A stretch of DNA of 64,000 bases. It comes from Chaetoderma sp. LZ-2023a. Its lineage: Eukaryota; Mollusca; Caudofoveata; Chaetodermatida; Chaetodermatidae. Positions 52,331 through 63,687 of this stretch are shown piece by piece. The stretch lies in contig CM067372.1 of the NCBI GenBank assembly GCA_034401795.1, positions 41,148,429-41,212,428 of the forward strand, in the 5' to 3' direction. The translations under genes and the position numbers were made by a program. The notes beneath the pieces are model-generated. The model saw nothing but the letters and a program-made list of their open reading frames with translations, was not told where the DNA came from and ran no database searches. How positions within the stretch are numbered: the stretch's first letter is position 1; every line of letters begins with the position of its first letter.

Positions 52331-53677
52331 AACAAGAGGCCCAAGGGGCCTGTATCGCTCACCTGGACAATAGGCATTTCAACTAGAACACTCTTTATTA
52401 ACAAGATGGCCAGCAAACCATTTATCCGACAGTTTCGAAAATTGCAAATTTGAGATCAGAATACCCAAAAACACATAAAAACTATTTCGGCCTCAAAATC
52501 CATCAAATAAAAAAATCCAATATGGCCACCAAACATGCTATATTCTGATTGGTCAACGGCGGCCATGTTTTTTGACGGATCAACTTCTCTTGAACAAACT
52601 TTAATGGCCCTTAGGCCCTAATCATATCTGCCAAATTTCGGCCCGATCTCTTCAGCGCTTCTGGAGAATAAGTCATTTTCACTACAACTAGGTCAACCAA
52701 GATGGCCGCTGAACCATTTGACCAATCAAGTTCCCTTGCCATAAATCATATTTCATGAGGTTTGCATCAATCCCGCAAGCCGCTTCGGAGAAGATTTTTA
52801 GGTTTCCTAAAATCGGCCTAAATCCAAGATGGCCGCCGGGCAAATTGGCCGATCGGGTTCATTTGAACAAACTTAGATCTCTATGCCCTATGAATGCTTC
52901 CTCCTAAATATAATTGAAATCGGCCCAGTGGTTCTTGAGAAGTCGCTTAAAGAATTCCCCATTGCTTTACTATGGGCCCACTGCTTTACTAAGGGAGCCT
53001 TTGGCGGGAAAACAAACCAAGATGGCAGCCAAAGCGTTTATCCGACAGTCTCGAAAGTGGCATATTTGAACTCGCCACACTGATAAGCATATATAAAGCA
53101 ATTTTCGCCATCAAAATACATCAAATACAAAAAAGCCAATATGACCTAGAAACGCTGAATTTTGATTGGTGGATGGCGGTCAAGTTTTTTAACGTACGAA
53201 CTTCCCTTGAACAAAGTTGAATGGACCTTGGTCCCTAAGCATATTTACAAAATTTCAGCTCTATCCCTTCAGCGGTTCGGGAGATGAAGTCGTTTTCGCG
53301 AAAACTAGGTCATCCAAGATGGCCACCAAGCAAATCGGCCAATCAGGTTGCCTTGAACAAACTTGGGTCTACCGCTGCCACAGATGATGTGTTATGAGTT
53401 TTGAATCAATTCCTCCAGCGGTTTCGGAGATTTTTTTTAAGTGTTTCTAAAAATCGGCTATTTTGGCCATCTTCGATTTTGGCCGATCAGCTTCATTTGA
53501 ACAAACTTGAATCTCTATGCCCTAGGGATGCTTCCTGCCAAATATAATTGAAATCGGCCCAGTGGTTTTTGAGAAGTCGTTTTAAAGGAAAAGTTGACGG
53601 ACGGATGGACGATGGACACACGACGGATGGTCGCAACGACATAAGCTCACTTGGCCTTTCAGGCTAGGTGAGCTAAT
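52331..53677 (+). repeat. GAGGCCC element, copy B
   Basis: The head is AACAAGAGGCCCAAGGGGCC then TGTATCGCTCACCTGG. The tail is ACATAAGCTCACTTGGCC, TTTCAGGCTAGG and TGAGCTAATAATTATT. The body repeats 'aagatggccgcc', 'cttgaacaaac', 'ggttcttgagaagtcg' and ends in GACGGACGGATGGACGATGG. The first 310 bp nearly match the copy beginning at 63688. No ORF. Confidence 0.8.
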
Positions 53678-53697
53678 AATTATTATGTAAAGAATAT

Positions 53698-53790
53698 TCT
53701 GTTAAATATTTTGGAACTACTTCGACTGGGAGCTGTTGCTGCTTATGGCAAATTATCAACAGCGTCTAGTCATATTTCTTTCCAAAATCA
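53698..53790. repeat. FB2 foldback
   Basis: GTTAAATATTTTGGAACTAC left arm, GACTGGGAGCTGTTGCTGC core, diverged right arm. It lies 20 bp after the GAGGCCC element. Confidence 0.6.
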
Positions 53791-53987
53791 GGTGTTTTTC
53801 GGAAATATTGTTTCTGTCTGTAATGGATAGATCATGTGACAATCAACAGAGGGGTCCCTATCTAGCTGCACACCACCTACATCTATCTACGCTCCACCCA
53901 CCTTGTACGCGCATTTGAATCAATTTTAACACTTTGAAGCTTGAATTCCCAGAATACCACTTTCAAGGTAACTAAAACTGTACAAGT

Positions 53988-54095
53988 AATTTGTGGAGTA
54001 TTTTGAAACTTCTATGGCTGGGAGCTGCTGCTGCCTATAGCAGAAACAGCTCCCAATCAAATTAATTTCAAAACATTCAATAGAATGTTTATTCA
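53988..54095. repeat. FB2 foldback, well preserved
   Basis: GGAGTATTTTGAAACT and AATTTCAAAACATTCAATAG arms around GGGAGCTGCTGCTGCC and CAGAAACAGCTCCC. Confidence 0.7.
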
Positions 54096-54574
54096 ATTGT
54101 AAATTCACCAAAGCCATACAATTTAAACGGTGACTGTCTGACCGTTACCATCTTCTTGATGGACCTCTGTCATTTTGATAGGAATGTCAGATAGCAAGTG
54201 ACATAGTTCGCTTATGACATCAAATACTTAATTGACAGATTGGATGCCTCCATTACATTGTCTGCTCCGAGGGCCTAAGAAAGGTTCTTAAAAACATTAA
54301 TAAACTTTGTATTGCTTCACCGTAGCAATGACCTCCTAATTATTTTCTAAGATAGACTGAAAGTGTTAATAAAATAGCTTTGAAAATTAGAGTTAATTTA
54401 AGAACTAGAACACTTATCCTTTGTATTTCATTCTTAGTCATGACATTAACTATTTTATAGATAAATTTCCTATATCTCATTATCAAGGCACCACTACAGG
54501 AAAATTGTGTGTTGGGATCATTTATATACTTTGAACCCTGAATTCCAAGAATCCCAATTTCCCGGTAACATGAC

Positions 54575-54655
54575 AGGTAAATTGTTCAATATTTTGAAAC
54601 TGACTGGACGCTATCAGTCAAATCATTTCACAATATTCAACAGAATGTTGATTAA
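54575..54655. repeat. FB2 foldback, short core
   Basis: CAATATTTTGAAACTGACTG and CAAATCATTTCACAATATTC arms with the core hairpin mostly deleted. Confidence 0.6.
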
Positions 54656-55015
54656 ACTGTAAATTCATCAGACATACAATTCGTAGACTTGACAAGTTTT
54701 CCAGCTTCATGACGGAATTATAATACGTCATCAGGATTATGACATCAGCTTACATGTGATATGATTGATTAAGATGTCACGTACTGGAGTGGCAGATCGG
54801 ATCCCTTAATACATGAAATGAACTAATTTGAAACTATGTACCAAATTTCACATGAATCAATGCCATGCATTTCAAAGCCTTGAAATGGGTTTCGTAGAAT
54901 TCCATACACTTCCAGACTTTCCATGTACTCGAGTATGAGCCTCAACCCTTACCAGTCAATATTCTATCTTTTACTATGCCAGCAGGGAAGAAACTGGTGT
55001 ACATCTTTCAACAAT

Positions 55016-55068
55016 TTTGGTGGACGATGTTGCTGTCTGTCATAGACAGCAACATCTTCCACCAAATT
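55016..55068. repeat. near-perfect hairpin, FB2-like variant
   Basis: TTTGGTGGACGATGTTGCTG and CAGCAACATCTTCCACCAAA pair with one mismatch across a TCTGTCATAGA loop. Position and core (TGTTGCTG) suggest an FB2 relative. Confidence 0.65.
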
Positions 55069-55189
55069 TTTTTTTAAAAAGAAGAGCAGTTTATCTCTTA
55101 ATTTTCATTTGAAAATTTTAAATCTTTACACAAGTGGTAATGGTTAATTATTCATAACTTCAGGTACTATATAGTACAACATGGAACAA

Positions 55190-55866
55190 AACCCATTCTG
55201 CTACATGTACAGCGGACCTGGAGTCAAACATACCGGGCCTGGAGTTGAACATACCTGGTCTCGAGTCAAACATACCAGGTCTCGAATCAAACATACCTGG
55301 TCTCGAGTCAAACATACCGGGCCTCAAGTCAAACATACCGGGCCTCAAGTCAAACATACCGGGCCTCAAGTAAAAAATACCAGGCCTCAAGTCAAACGTA
55401 CCGCCGATGATACCAGGCCTCGAGTCAAACATATCAGGCCTCGAGTCAAACATATCGGGCCTCGAGTCAAACATATCGGGACTCGAGTCAACCATACCGG
55501 GCCTCGAGTCAAACATACCAGGCCTCGAGTCAAACATACCGGGCCTCGAGTCAAACATACTGGGCCTCCAGTCAAACATACCGGGCCTCGAGTCAAACAT
55601 ACTGAGCCTCGAGTAAAACATACTGAGCCTCGAGTCAAACATACCGGGTCTCGAGTTAAACATACCGGGCCTCGAGTCAAACATACCGGGCCTCGAGTCA
55701 AACATACCGGGCCTCCAGTCAAACATACCGGCCCTCCAGTCACGAGTCAAACATACCAGCCCTCGGGTCAAACATACCGGGCCTCGAGTCAACCATACCA
55801 GGCCTTGCGTCAAACATACTGGGCCTCGAGTGAAACATACCGGGCCTCGAGTCAAACATACTGGGT
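55190..55866. repeat. 21-bp minisatellite, about 32 copies
   Basis: The unit GGGCCTCGAGTCAAACATACC contains an XhoI site (CTCGAG). Variants replace GGG with AGG or TGG, and CTCGAG with CTCAAG or CTCCAG. Because 21 is divisible by 3, both strands show long repetitive frames (KHTGPRV and FDSRPGM repeats). These are not taken as genes. Confidence 0.9.
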
Positions 55867-56639
55867 ACAGACAGTACAAATATATAATTGAAACCAGGCA
55901 TGTTCAGCACAAATACAATTATTACTCAAATATAATACAATTATCTATAATTAGTGTCGTTTCAATTAATCGATTTGATGGGTGATTGATTGGTTTACGT
56001 GTCCAACCAACAGATCGATCATGATTTAAGAAATTGAGTTTGGCTGTTTATCAATTGACTAGATTATCTGTACTGGTAAAGCTAGAAAACAACTGCAGAT
56101 GATGATTAATTGTTGGCAAAACCATTTAAAAATAATTTCTACACCTATATACGATAGTATTACTCCATAATTTCAAAACTACTATACCAATAACCTGTTT
56201 AATATTTTGAAACCAATTTAACTGGAAGTTGTTGCTGGCTGCTTTCAAACGATTATGTCTTAAATTATTAAGAATCTGTCATACCTGCGACTTGGGTTGA
56301 AGGGGTTAAATATCCAGGAATGTGCTTTAATTATTGCATTCAAAATTTCAGAATGGGTAACATATGAGACATTGCTATGGTCAATCATTACGTGATCATC
56401 CATCGGTTAGTACGGAAAACCAATCATCAATCACAAAACAGTACCAATTCCCACCACTATCTATAATAGCCACAATCAAGTATGGAATAAAACATTGGCT
56501 TATGGAGGAGCTTCACATCGTACAGCAGCAAAAGAAAGCCTGGTGTACATTTCCCTAACGATTTGCTGAAAGCTGTTGCGAATACCAGCCTTCTGTTTGA
56601 TAGGCGAGTCAGATAAAGACCCTTTAACAATCAACCTGG
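55867..56639. other. non-coding DNA
   Basis: An FB2 half-element is at about 56195-56250. No gene. Confidence 0.5.
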
Positions 56640-56835
56640 CAAAAAATGTCTTTTGCGGCGGTCCTAAAAAATGCTGATTTGCAGACCAATACTATTTTTG
56701 AAAATTTAATACTGGAATAACAGGCTCGATAACCGAGCCAGTCATTTCAATGAAAAATTAAAAAAAATAATCTGTCTGCAAATCGACATTTTCTACGACA
56801 ATTGAATTTGTAAAAAAAGATTTAGGATTAAAAGG
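56640..56835. repeat. FB1 foldback
   Basis: GGCTCGATAACCGAGCCAGTC centre with AATGCTGATTTGCAGACC and GTCTGCAAATCGACATTTTC arms. Confidence 0.7.
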
Positions 56836-57118
56836 TAAAATATCGCTCCATAATAGTGGAATTTCAGAACAAAATGTTTTTAAAAAGTGCTTTACACCCC
56901 AGTATCTTTGCAAGATATGTTTATGATGCAATATGGCTATGACATATGATGGGGCTTCATGTGTAATAATTAATAAGAAATAGGCGTGATGCATAGCATT
57001 GCACAAATTCAGCAACCAGACAGTTAATTGTCAATTCTTATTTCTGCTGATCAAAATAATGTATAACCAATAATTGTTTATGTACTTTAGATACTTACAT
57101 TTACATAGCCAGAGATGT

Positions 57119-57134
57119 GGGGGGGGGGGGGGGG
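57119..57134. repeat. poly-G run, 16 bases
   Basis: An uninterrupted G run followed by TGTGTGTG. Confidence 0.9.
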
Positions 57135-57463
57135 TGTGTGTTTCATACACATTTTATAAATACCATCTTGTATCACTAGGATGCATTTGTATCAACTCCA
57201 TTGCTACTAACATTAGAAATTTCTGAATTATATTCCCTTACATATATGATACCTGTCATTATCTGGTGGCTTTTTCGGAAAGAGAAGTGCCCTATGAAAA
57301 TCACCTCTCCTTTCGAACAGTTAAGAGTGTTTTGTTTGGGGTCTCTTCCATTTTATGAAGCATGTTTGGAGGTGATTCGTAGAAACAAAATAGTATTACT
57401 GTAATGAAGAGGTTTTTACCTGTGATGTAGACTACAATTTTCATGGAGTTTAAATCTGAATGT

Positions 57464-57556
57464 ATGTGGAATATTTTGAAAACAATTTGACTCAAAGTTG
57501 TTGGTGTTTAAGCCACCAGCAACTTTCAGACAAATTGTTTTGAAAATATTCAGCTT
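57464..57556. repeat. FB2 foldback
   Basis: GGAATATTTTGAAAACAATTTGAC left arm, GTTGTTGGTGTTTAAGCCACCAGCAAC centre, and a right arm ending GAAAATATTCAGC. Confidence 0.7.
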
Positions 57557-57794
57557 TAGTTTCAGCAGTTCCAGAGTAATTGTCTGTTGAAATTATTGTC
57601 TGGTGGCATGCAGAATGTAGACATTAAAGGAAGCCCAGTTCAGGGATGGGGTCAATTCTATTTTATCAATTCCAATTCCACCTCAATTCATTTTATCAAT
57701 TCCAATTCCACCCAGAAAAGTTCAATTCCAATTCCAATTTATCAATTCCAAGTCCAATTCCATACCAATATTTACTTGAGATCAACATTGTTAT

Positions 57795-58035
57795 ATTTTA
57801 ACCCTTTAATGCCCAAATTTGGCCAAGAAAAACTAGATTTATCATTAGCAAATGTCCATTTGCAGGATAAGAAGACAATTTTTTTAAATTTAAAAATGCA
57901 TTGACTGTCTCAGCTATGGAATCAGACATTCCACTGGTAAAATTTTCAAAAATAGTCTCTTAGCATACATATATATGATCGTTCCTCAAGACCAGGGCAG
58001 AGGGCATTTTTGGCTGGCTTCTGTTAATATTTAAA
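57795..58035. repeat. FB1 foldback, nested
   Basis: ACCCTTTAATGCCCAAATTTGG start, TGACTGTCTCAGCTATGGAATC centre, GACCAGGGCAGAGGGC on the right. Worn. Confidence 0.6.
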
Positions 58036-58779
58036 ACAATTAGAATAAAGATTGTTGTTGCCAATAGGTAGTTATATCTTTCAGTCAAAATATTGTCCAA
58101 AAAGTCACCATTGAGCAGATCTTATTTTTAGTTCATTTGAACTAATTATAGCTTAATGCCAAGTTATTTTCTGATGAATAGGGCTAAAGGTTAATGCCAT
58201 GTCTATTTATTATAGATACATGTAAACTTTGCTATATAAATGTTGCATTAAAAAGCATTAGAATACAATGTATATAGTACAGTACTGAGTGAGAGTACTG
58301 AGCACATGTATGTAGAGTTTGAATAACACCTCTAGTTCAGGTGTCTGTGTTTTAAAAGCTGAGACATTTCACAGAGGGGGGTTGTTCAATGATTCCATTG
58401 TTTTGCAATTATCTTGTAATGTACTGCTTTCTTCACCTATTTCATTCCATGCAGATGATAGTTATTCCTTTACTGAACACTATTGCTAACATCTTGATGA
58501 ATAATTTTAACACAATTTGGTTAACTTGGTTCTACTTTATATATTTGAAATCATTTTAACTAATTTGTATGATTTTAAGATGGCATGATATCATAGAGAT
58601 GAACCCCTGTTTCCAGGGAATGCAGAATGAAATAAGTTCAAGTGTCTTTGATTGAATAAAGGAGGTACAAAGCTCCCATAGGATAAAAAGGTTAATTGGT
58701 CACTGGTCATAGAGAATTGAGTTAATTCAATAATGTATTAAAGTTCATAGCATTTATCTGATCTTTATTTTGTCAATTC

Positions 58780-58930
58780 AGAGTCGGAGATTATTTCTGA
58801 AAATTTACCACTGGAATTACTGGCTCAGTCGTAAATTAAAAATTTAAATAGTCTTCCATTGGACTGCCAATGAACATTTCTCAAACTCATTGCAGAAGGT
58901 GTTTTGGCCGGCTTAGGCGTTAAAGGGTTA
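58780..58930. repeat. FB1 foldback, partial
   Basis: AATTTACCACTGGAATTACTGGCTC on the left and GGCTTAGGCGTTAAAGGGTTAA on the right; the centre is deleted. Confidence 0.6.
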
Positions 58931-59519
58931 AGGGCTAACTTGCTCATCACTGAATTATCAGTATCTCAAATTCCAAGTCTTCATATAACTAAGTTTTCAA
59001 GATTTATTTTAATAAAAACTGTTGCAGCCATAGGAGACAAAAGTATTCAACCAAATAAACTGTAAAATATTCAGTAGAGGATCTAAAAACACCTGGCATA
59101 ATAAATATCATCAACCTGCATATATAATGAAATGTGGTAAATGGTATCATATAGATCATTTAGGATGAAATGCATAAAGGGCATATAAACAGCAGTGTAT
59201 AATTTACAGATATTACATGTACATTTTGTAGCCAACAATGTTCAGTAAATCTATGACAAATATGACGGGAATTGATTGGAATTGAATTGGAATTTATCAA
59301 TTCCGGTCAATTCAAATTATCAATTCCAAATCCAATTCCAATTCCGGTGTCTTAAAATTTATCAATTCCAATTCCGGAATCCTCAGATTGATCAATTCCA
59401 ATCCAATTACAAAATCGAATTGGAATTGACTGATCAATTCCAATCGGAATTGACCCCAACCATGGTCCAGTTTTTCAGATGTGGTTAGATAATACTAACA
59501 TTACATATTCCATTTGTGG

Positions 59520-59670
59520 AGATCAATTTCCTAGCTAAGAGAATACTATTTATGAAAAATTTATCACCGGAATTACTGACTCCGTCGTCGAATCAGACAT
59601 CCATGTGATAAATTTTCAAAAAGTATTCTTTTGGTCTGCAAATGGACATGCCTCAGGGACATACTGCACG
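59520..59670. repeat. FB1 foldback, diverged
   Basis: TTTATCACCGGAATTACTGAC and ATCAGACATCCATGTGATAAAT arms around GTCGTCGAATC. Confidence 0.6.
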
Positions 59671-60289
59671 TAACTTAGTCGCCAGTCACCCCCTTCATGA
59701 AACCTGGTCCGTGAAGCTCAGTTCAAGAGTAATATGAAAGAAAGACATTTCTGCCTAAATATATGTAAGCAATGTTCACAAAATATTTATCAGATTTTGT
59801 ACTTATTACTCATGAAACATTGTAAAAAATGTGTATCCCGGCCGGCCGGGGCTACTGCACATTTGGTCTACAGTGCTTCGTGTTGATTTTTGGAGTTAGT
59901 TTAGTGCTGTGATGCACGAAAATTAACATTCTATCAGGGAATGAGGAAGAAAATATGACAATATCTACAGAATGAGCCTCTAAAGTTTATGACAAATTTT
60001 GGTTGATGACTCCAGCTCGTGTCTATTGATACAAATTTAACAAGAAACCCCAGCGCCTGTGACGCTCATCTGGACCATTATGATTTGAACCATTTACATT
60101 TAAATAGACATGATGTATACATTTCCCGAAAATCCAAAATGGCCACCAAAAAAAATTAACCAATCAAACTTCTTGGTTGATATGTCGAAGCCTCCCGCCA
60201 TACAATCGCTACACCCAAGTAACATGTTTTAAACACAAAACCAGAAAGATGTTAGTTTGTACACATTCTGAATACGGTGGAAGAAATGT
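59671..60289. other. non-coding DNA with a GAGCTAA-type fragment
   Basis: About 60038-60230 carries 'caagaaaccccagcgcctgtgacgctcatctgg', 'aaaatccaaaatggccacca' and 'accaatcaaac', a head fragment of the GAGGCCC family. GGCCGGCCGGGG is near 59841. No gene. Confidence 0.5.
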
Positions 60290-60370
60290 TCTGTTGAAGA
60301 TTTGGAATCAATTTGATTGAAAACCAATGGGTTCCAATTAGATTAACTCCACAATATTCAACAGTATGTT
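60290..60370. repeat. FB2 foldback, diverged
   Basis: TGTTGAAGATTTGGAATCAATTTGA and ATTAGATTAACTCCACAATATTC arms. Confidence 0.55.
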
Positions 60371-60504
60371 TAATCCTGTTTTTGAAACCTGATAAGTTAT
60401 TTCTGAGCTGTATTGTAGCAAGGAGAAATTTCTGTGGAATGTAGGTTAACCCTTTTAACTCTTACATACCAGAAATGACAAAATCTTTTTACTGTAAGGA
60501 ATAT

Positions 60505-60585
60505 GCTGTTAAATATTTTGAAACCAATTTGACTGGGAACTGTTGCTGCCTATCAAATTAGTTTCCAAACATTCAACATCTTTCC
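60505..60585. repeat. FB2 foldback
   Basis: GCTGTTAAATATTTTGAAACC left arm, GACTGGGAACTGTTGCTGCC core, CAAACATTCAACATC right arm. Confidence 0.65.
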
Positions 60586-60822
60586 AGTATAAGTGTTTTG
60601 AAACTGAGATGTGTTAAAGTCTAGTTAAATGTGTTTAGTCGCTTGGTGATACTGTTCAGAGATGCTATAGGAACTAACACAATAGGAATGATTAGCAATG
60701 ACGAGTTGTGATATCACATCATACATTTCCAGAGAAACTACTATAAGTTTAAGTATTAAGAGACTATTTCCCTGAAACAAATTTCCAATTCTAACCGTTA
60801 TTGTTGAAGGCACTATTTCTGC

Positions 60823-62655
60823 AGAGTGGTTGTGTATGAAATACAATGCATGATTTATGCAGAGTGGCTGTGTATGAAATACAATGCATGATATATGCAG
60901 TGTCTGTGTATGAAATACAATGCATGATTTATGCAGAGTGTCTATGTATGAAATACAATGCATGATATATGCAGTGTCTGTGTATGAAATACAATGCATG
61001 ATTTATGCAGAGTGTCTGTGTATGAAATACAATGCATGATTTATGCAGTGTCTGTGTATGAAATACAATGCATGATTTATGCAGTGTCTGTGTATGAAAT
61101 ACAATGCATGATTTATGCAGTGTCTGTGTATGAAATACAATGCATGATTTATGCAGTGTCTGTGTATGAAATACAATGCATGATTTATGCAGTGGTTGTG
61201 TATGAAATACAATGCATGATTTATGCAGAGTGTCTGTGTATGAAATACAATGCATGATTTATGCAGTGTCTGTGTATGAAATACAATGCATGATTTATGC
61301 AGAGTGGATGTGTATGAAATACAATGCATGATTTATGCAGAGTGGTTGTGTATGAAATACAATGCATGATTTATGCAGTGTCTGTGTATGAAATACAATG
61401 CATGATTTATGCAGTGTCTGTGTATGAAATACAATGCATGATTTATGCAGTGGTTGTGTATGAAATACAATGCATGATTTATGCAGTGGTTGTGTATGAA
61501 ATACAATGCATGATTTATGCAGTGTCTGTGTATGAAATACAATGCATGATTTATGCAGAGTGTCTGTGTATGAAATACAATGCATGATTTATGCAGTGTC
61601 TGTGTATGAAATACAATGCATGATTTATGCAGAGTGGCTGTGTATGAAATACAATGCATGATTTATGCAGTGTCTGTGTATGAAATACAATGCATGAATT
61701 ATGCAGTGTCTGTGTATGAAATACAATGCAGAAGTTAAGCAGAGTGTCTGTGTATGAAATACAATGCATGAATTATGCAGTGTCTGTGTATGAAATACAA
61801 TGCAGAAGTTAAGCAGAGTGTCTGTGTATGAAATACAATGCATGAATTATGCAGTGTCTGTGTATGAAATACAATGGATGACTTATGCAGAGTGTCTGTG
61901 TATGAAATACAATGGATGACTTATGCAGTGGTTGTGTATGAAATACAATGCACTATTTATGCAGTGGCTGTGTATGAAATACAATGCATGATTTATGCAG
62001 TGTCTGTGTATGAAATACAATGCATGATTTATGCAGTGGCTGTGTATGAAATACAATGCATGATTTATGCAGTGGCTGTGTATGAAATACAATGCATGAT
62101 TTATGCAGTGGCTGTGTATGAAATACAATGCATGATTTATGCAGAGTGTCTGTGTATGAAATACAATGCAGAAGTTAAGCAGAGTGTCTGTGTATGAAAT
62201 ACAATGCAGAAGTTAAGCAGAGTGGCTGTGTATGAAATACAATGCATGATTTATGCAGAGTGGTTGTGTATGAAATACAATGCATGATTTATGCAGTGGT
62301 TGTGTATGAAATACAATGCATGATTTATGCAGAGTGTCTGTGTATGTAATACAATGCATGATTTATGCAGTGTCTGTGTATGAAATACAATGCAGAAGTT
62401 AAGCAGAGTGTCTGCGTATGAAATACAATGCATGATTTATGCAGAGTGGCTGTGTATGAAATGCAATGCATGATCTATGCAGAGTGTCTGTGCATGAAAT
62501 ACAATGGATGACTTATGCAGTGGTTGTGTATGAAATACAATGCACTATTTATGCAGTGGCTGTGTATGAAATACAATGCACTATTTATGCAGAGGCTGTG
62601 TATGAAATACAATGCATGATTTATGCAGAGTGGCTGTGTATGAAATACAATGCCA
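60823..62655. repeat. 36/38-bp minisatellite, about 50 copies
   Basis: The unit TGTGTATGAAATACAATGCATGATTTATGCAG plus 4-6 variable bases is either 36 bp (AGTGTC or AGTGGT) or 38 bp (AGAGTG..). Nearly every copy has ATGCAT. Unit types recur in blocks: one block repeats at an offset of 330 bp (61003 and 61333), another at 592 bp (61874 and 62466). Long Met-His-Cys-Ile frames on both strands result from the 36-bp period. Confidence 0.92.
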
Positions 62656-62818
62656 GGTGGGCTTTTGTCTCAAAGTTGCAACAAAAGATCAAGTAGTTAT
62701 TAAGATCAAAGTACGAAGACACCTAAACAGTCAGATGTAATTAATTGTAAATAGTTATAATATATGTTGTCCTAATTATAAAATTAGCAAGATAATAATT
62801 AGAATTGTGTACACATGG

Positions 62819-62934
<116 letters not shown>

Positions 62935-63137
62935 ATAACAGCCATCTTTGATATACAATATATATCTGCATACCAATGAGCCTATACTGATTGAAAACAT
63001 AGCTTTACTGGAAAATGGAAACTGTCACATATATTCCTGCCAATAACAGCTGAACAGTAATTCCTGTCCTGGCTGTATAAGAAAATTCTGGTAACAGTTG
63101 CTTATATGTTTTCTATTATCTAAATCACTTAATAAGA

Positions 63138-63331
63138 TTATTTTTCTGGATCTTTCTTTTCACTTTTTCTCTTGTCTGAAGCGTAGTACATCTCCAATGG
63201 CCTGTTCACTTTCCAGAATTTTTCATTCACTTGGTTTAGAGTCATTGTGCCTGACAGTGGCGTGAAATTTCCTGGAGCATTTGCAATAAAGATTGAATAC
63301 TTATCCTCAACTAACTGTGAGTTACCAGGAC
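63138..63331 (-). CDS. terminal coding exon of an unidentified host gene
   Basis: Read on the minus strand, a good acceptor (GCTTATCTTGCAG) is followed by an open frame of 63 codons in one phase to a TAA at 63138-63140. It contains GNSQLVEDKYSIFIANAPGN, then TMTLNQVNEKFWKVNRPLEM and a lysine-rich C-terminus (YYASDKRKSEKKDPEK). The clean splice site, unbroken frame, protein-like composition and charged C-terminus support a real exon. The rest of the gene should lie beyond 64000. I do not recognise the family. The partial codon at the 5' edge has two bases in this exon. Confidence 0.6.
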
Positions 63332-63687
63332 CTGCAAGATAAGCATAATTAACAGGTCAAATACACAATAGGTATCATGGGGTGAAGTTATATGGGCATG
63401 ATCCGCAACTAAACCAATTAAATTGGAATTATATGGGTAGCTCACATAACAAATTTGTTTGAATTCAACCAAACGATTGCAGAGGAAATAGCATTTAGTA
63501 CCACCATGATGGGACCCTTTTTAGCTTTTGACTCCATCTGTGGTCTTCCAGGGACACAGCCAAATATAATTGCCATCACGATATTATTATTATTTAACCA
63601 GATTTATATAAAGCATTCTATTCTTACATTAAGCAGGTTCTAAAATGCTTTACAACGTATATTATTAAAAAGATAAAATTCCTTAAA
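63332..63687. other. intron sequence, nothing recognised
   Basis: It lies upstream (minus strand) of the terminal exon and is probably intron of that gene. Confidence 0.5.

Larger units (their letters stand above)
57640..59465. mobile_element. candidate non-autonomous DNA element bounded by CAATTCC arrays
   Basis: The left end GGATGGGGTCAATTC is the inverted match of the right end GAATTGACCCCAACC. Both ends are followed inward by arrays of ATCAATTCCAATTCC (57660-57770 and 59270-59455). The interior 1.5 kb is AT-rich, holds two nested FB1 copies (57795-58035, 58780-58930), and has no coding frame. Clear target-site duplications are not seen. Confidence 0.5.

Noticed and set aside
55160..55891. 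Long ORFs (236-239 codons) on both strands
   Set aside because: They are by-products of a 21-bp repeat with a period divisible by three; the peptides are pure repeats.
60823..62655. CRISPR-like regular repeat array
   Set aside because: There are no unique spacers: the whole 36/38-bp unit is repeated, in an animal genome. It is a minisatellite.
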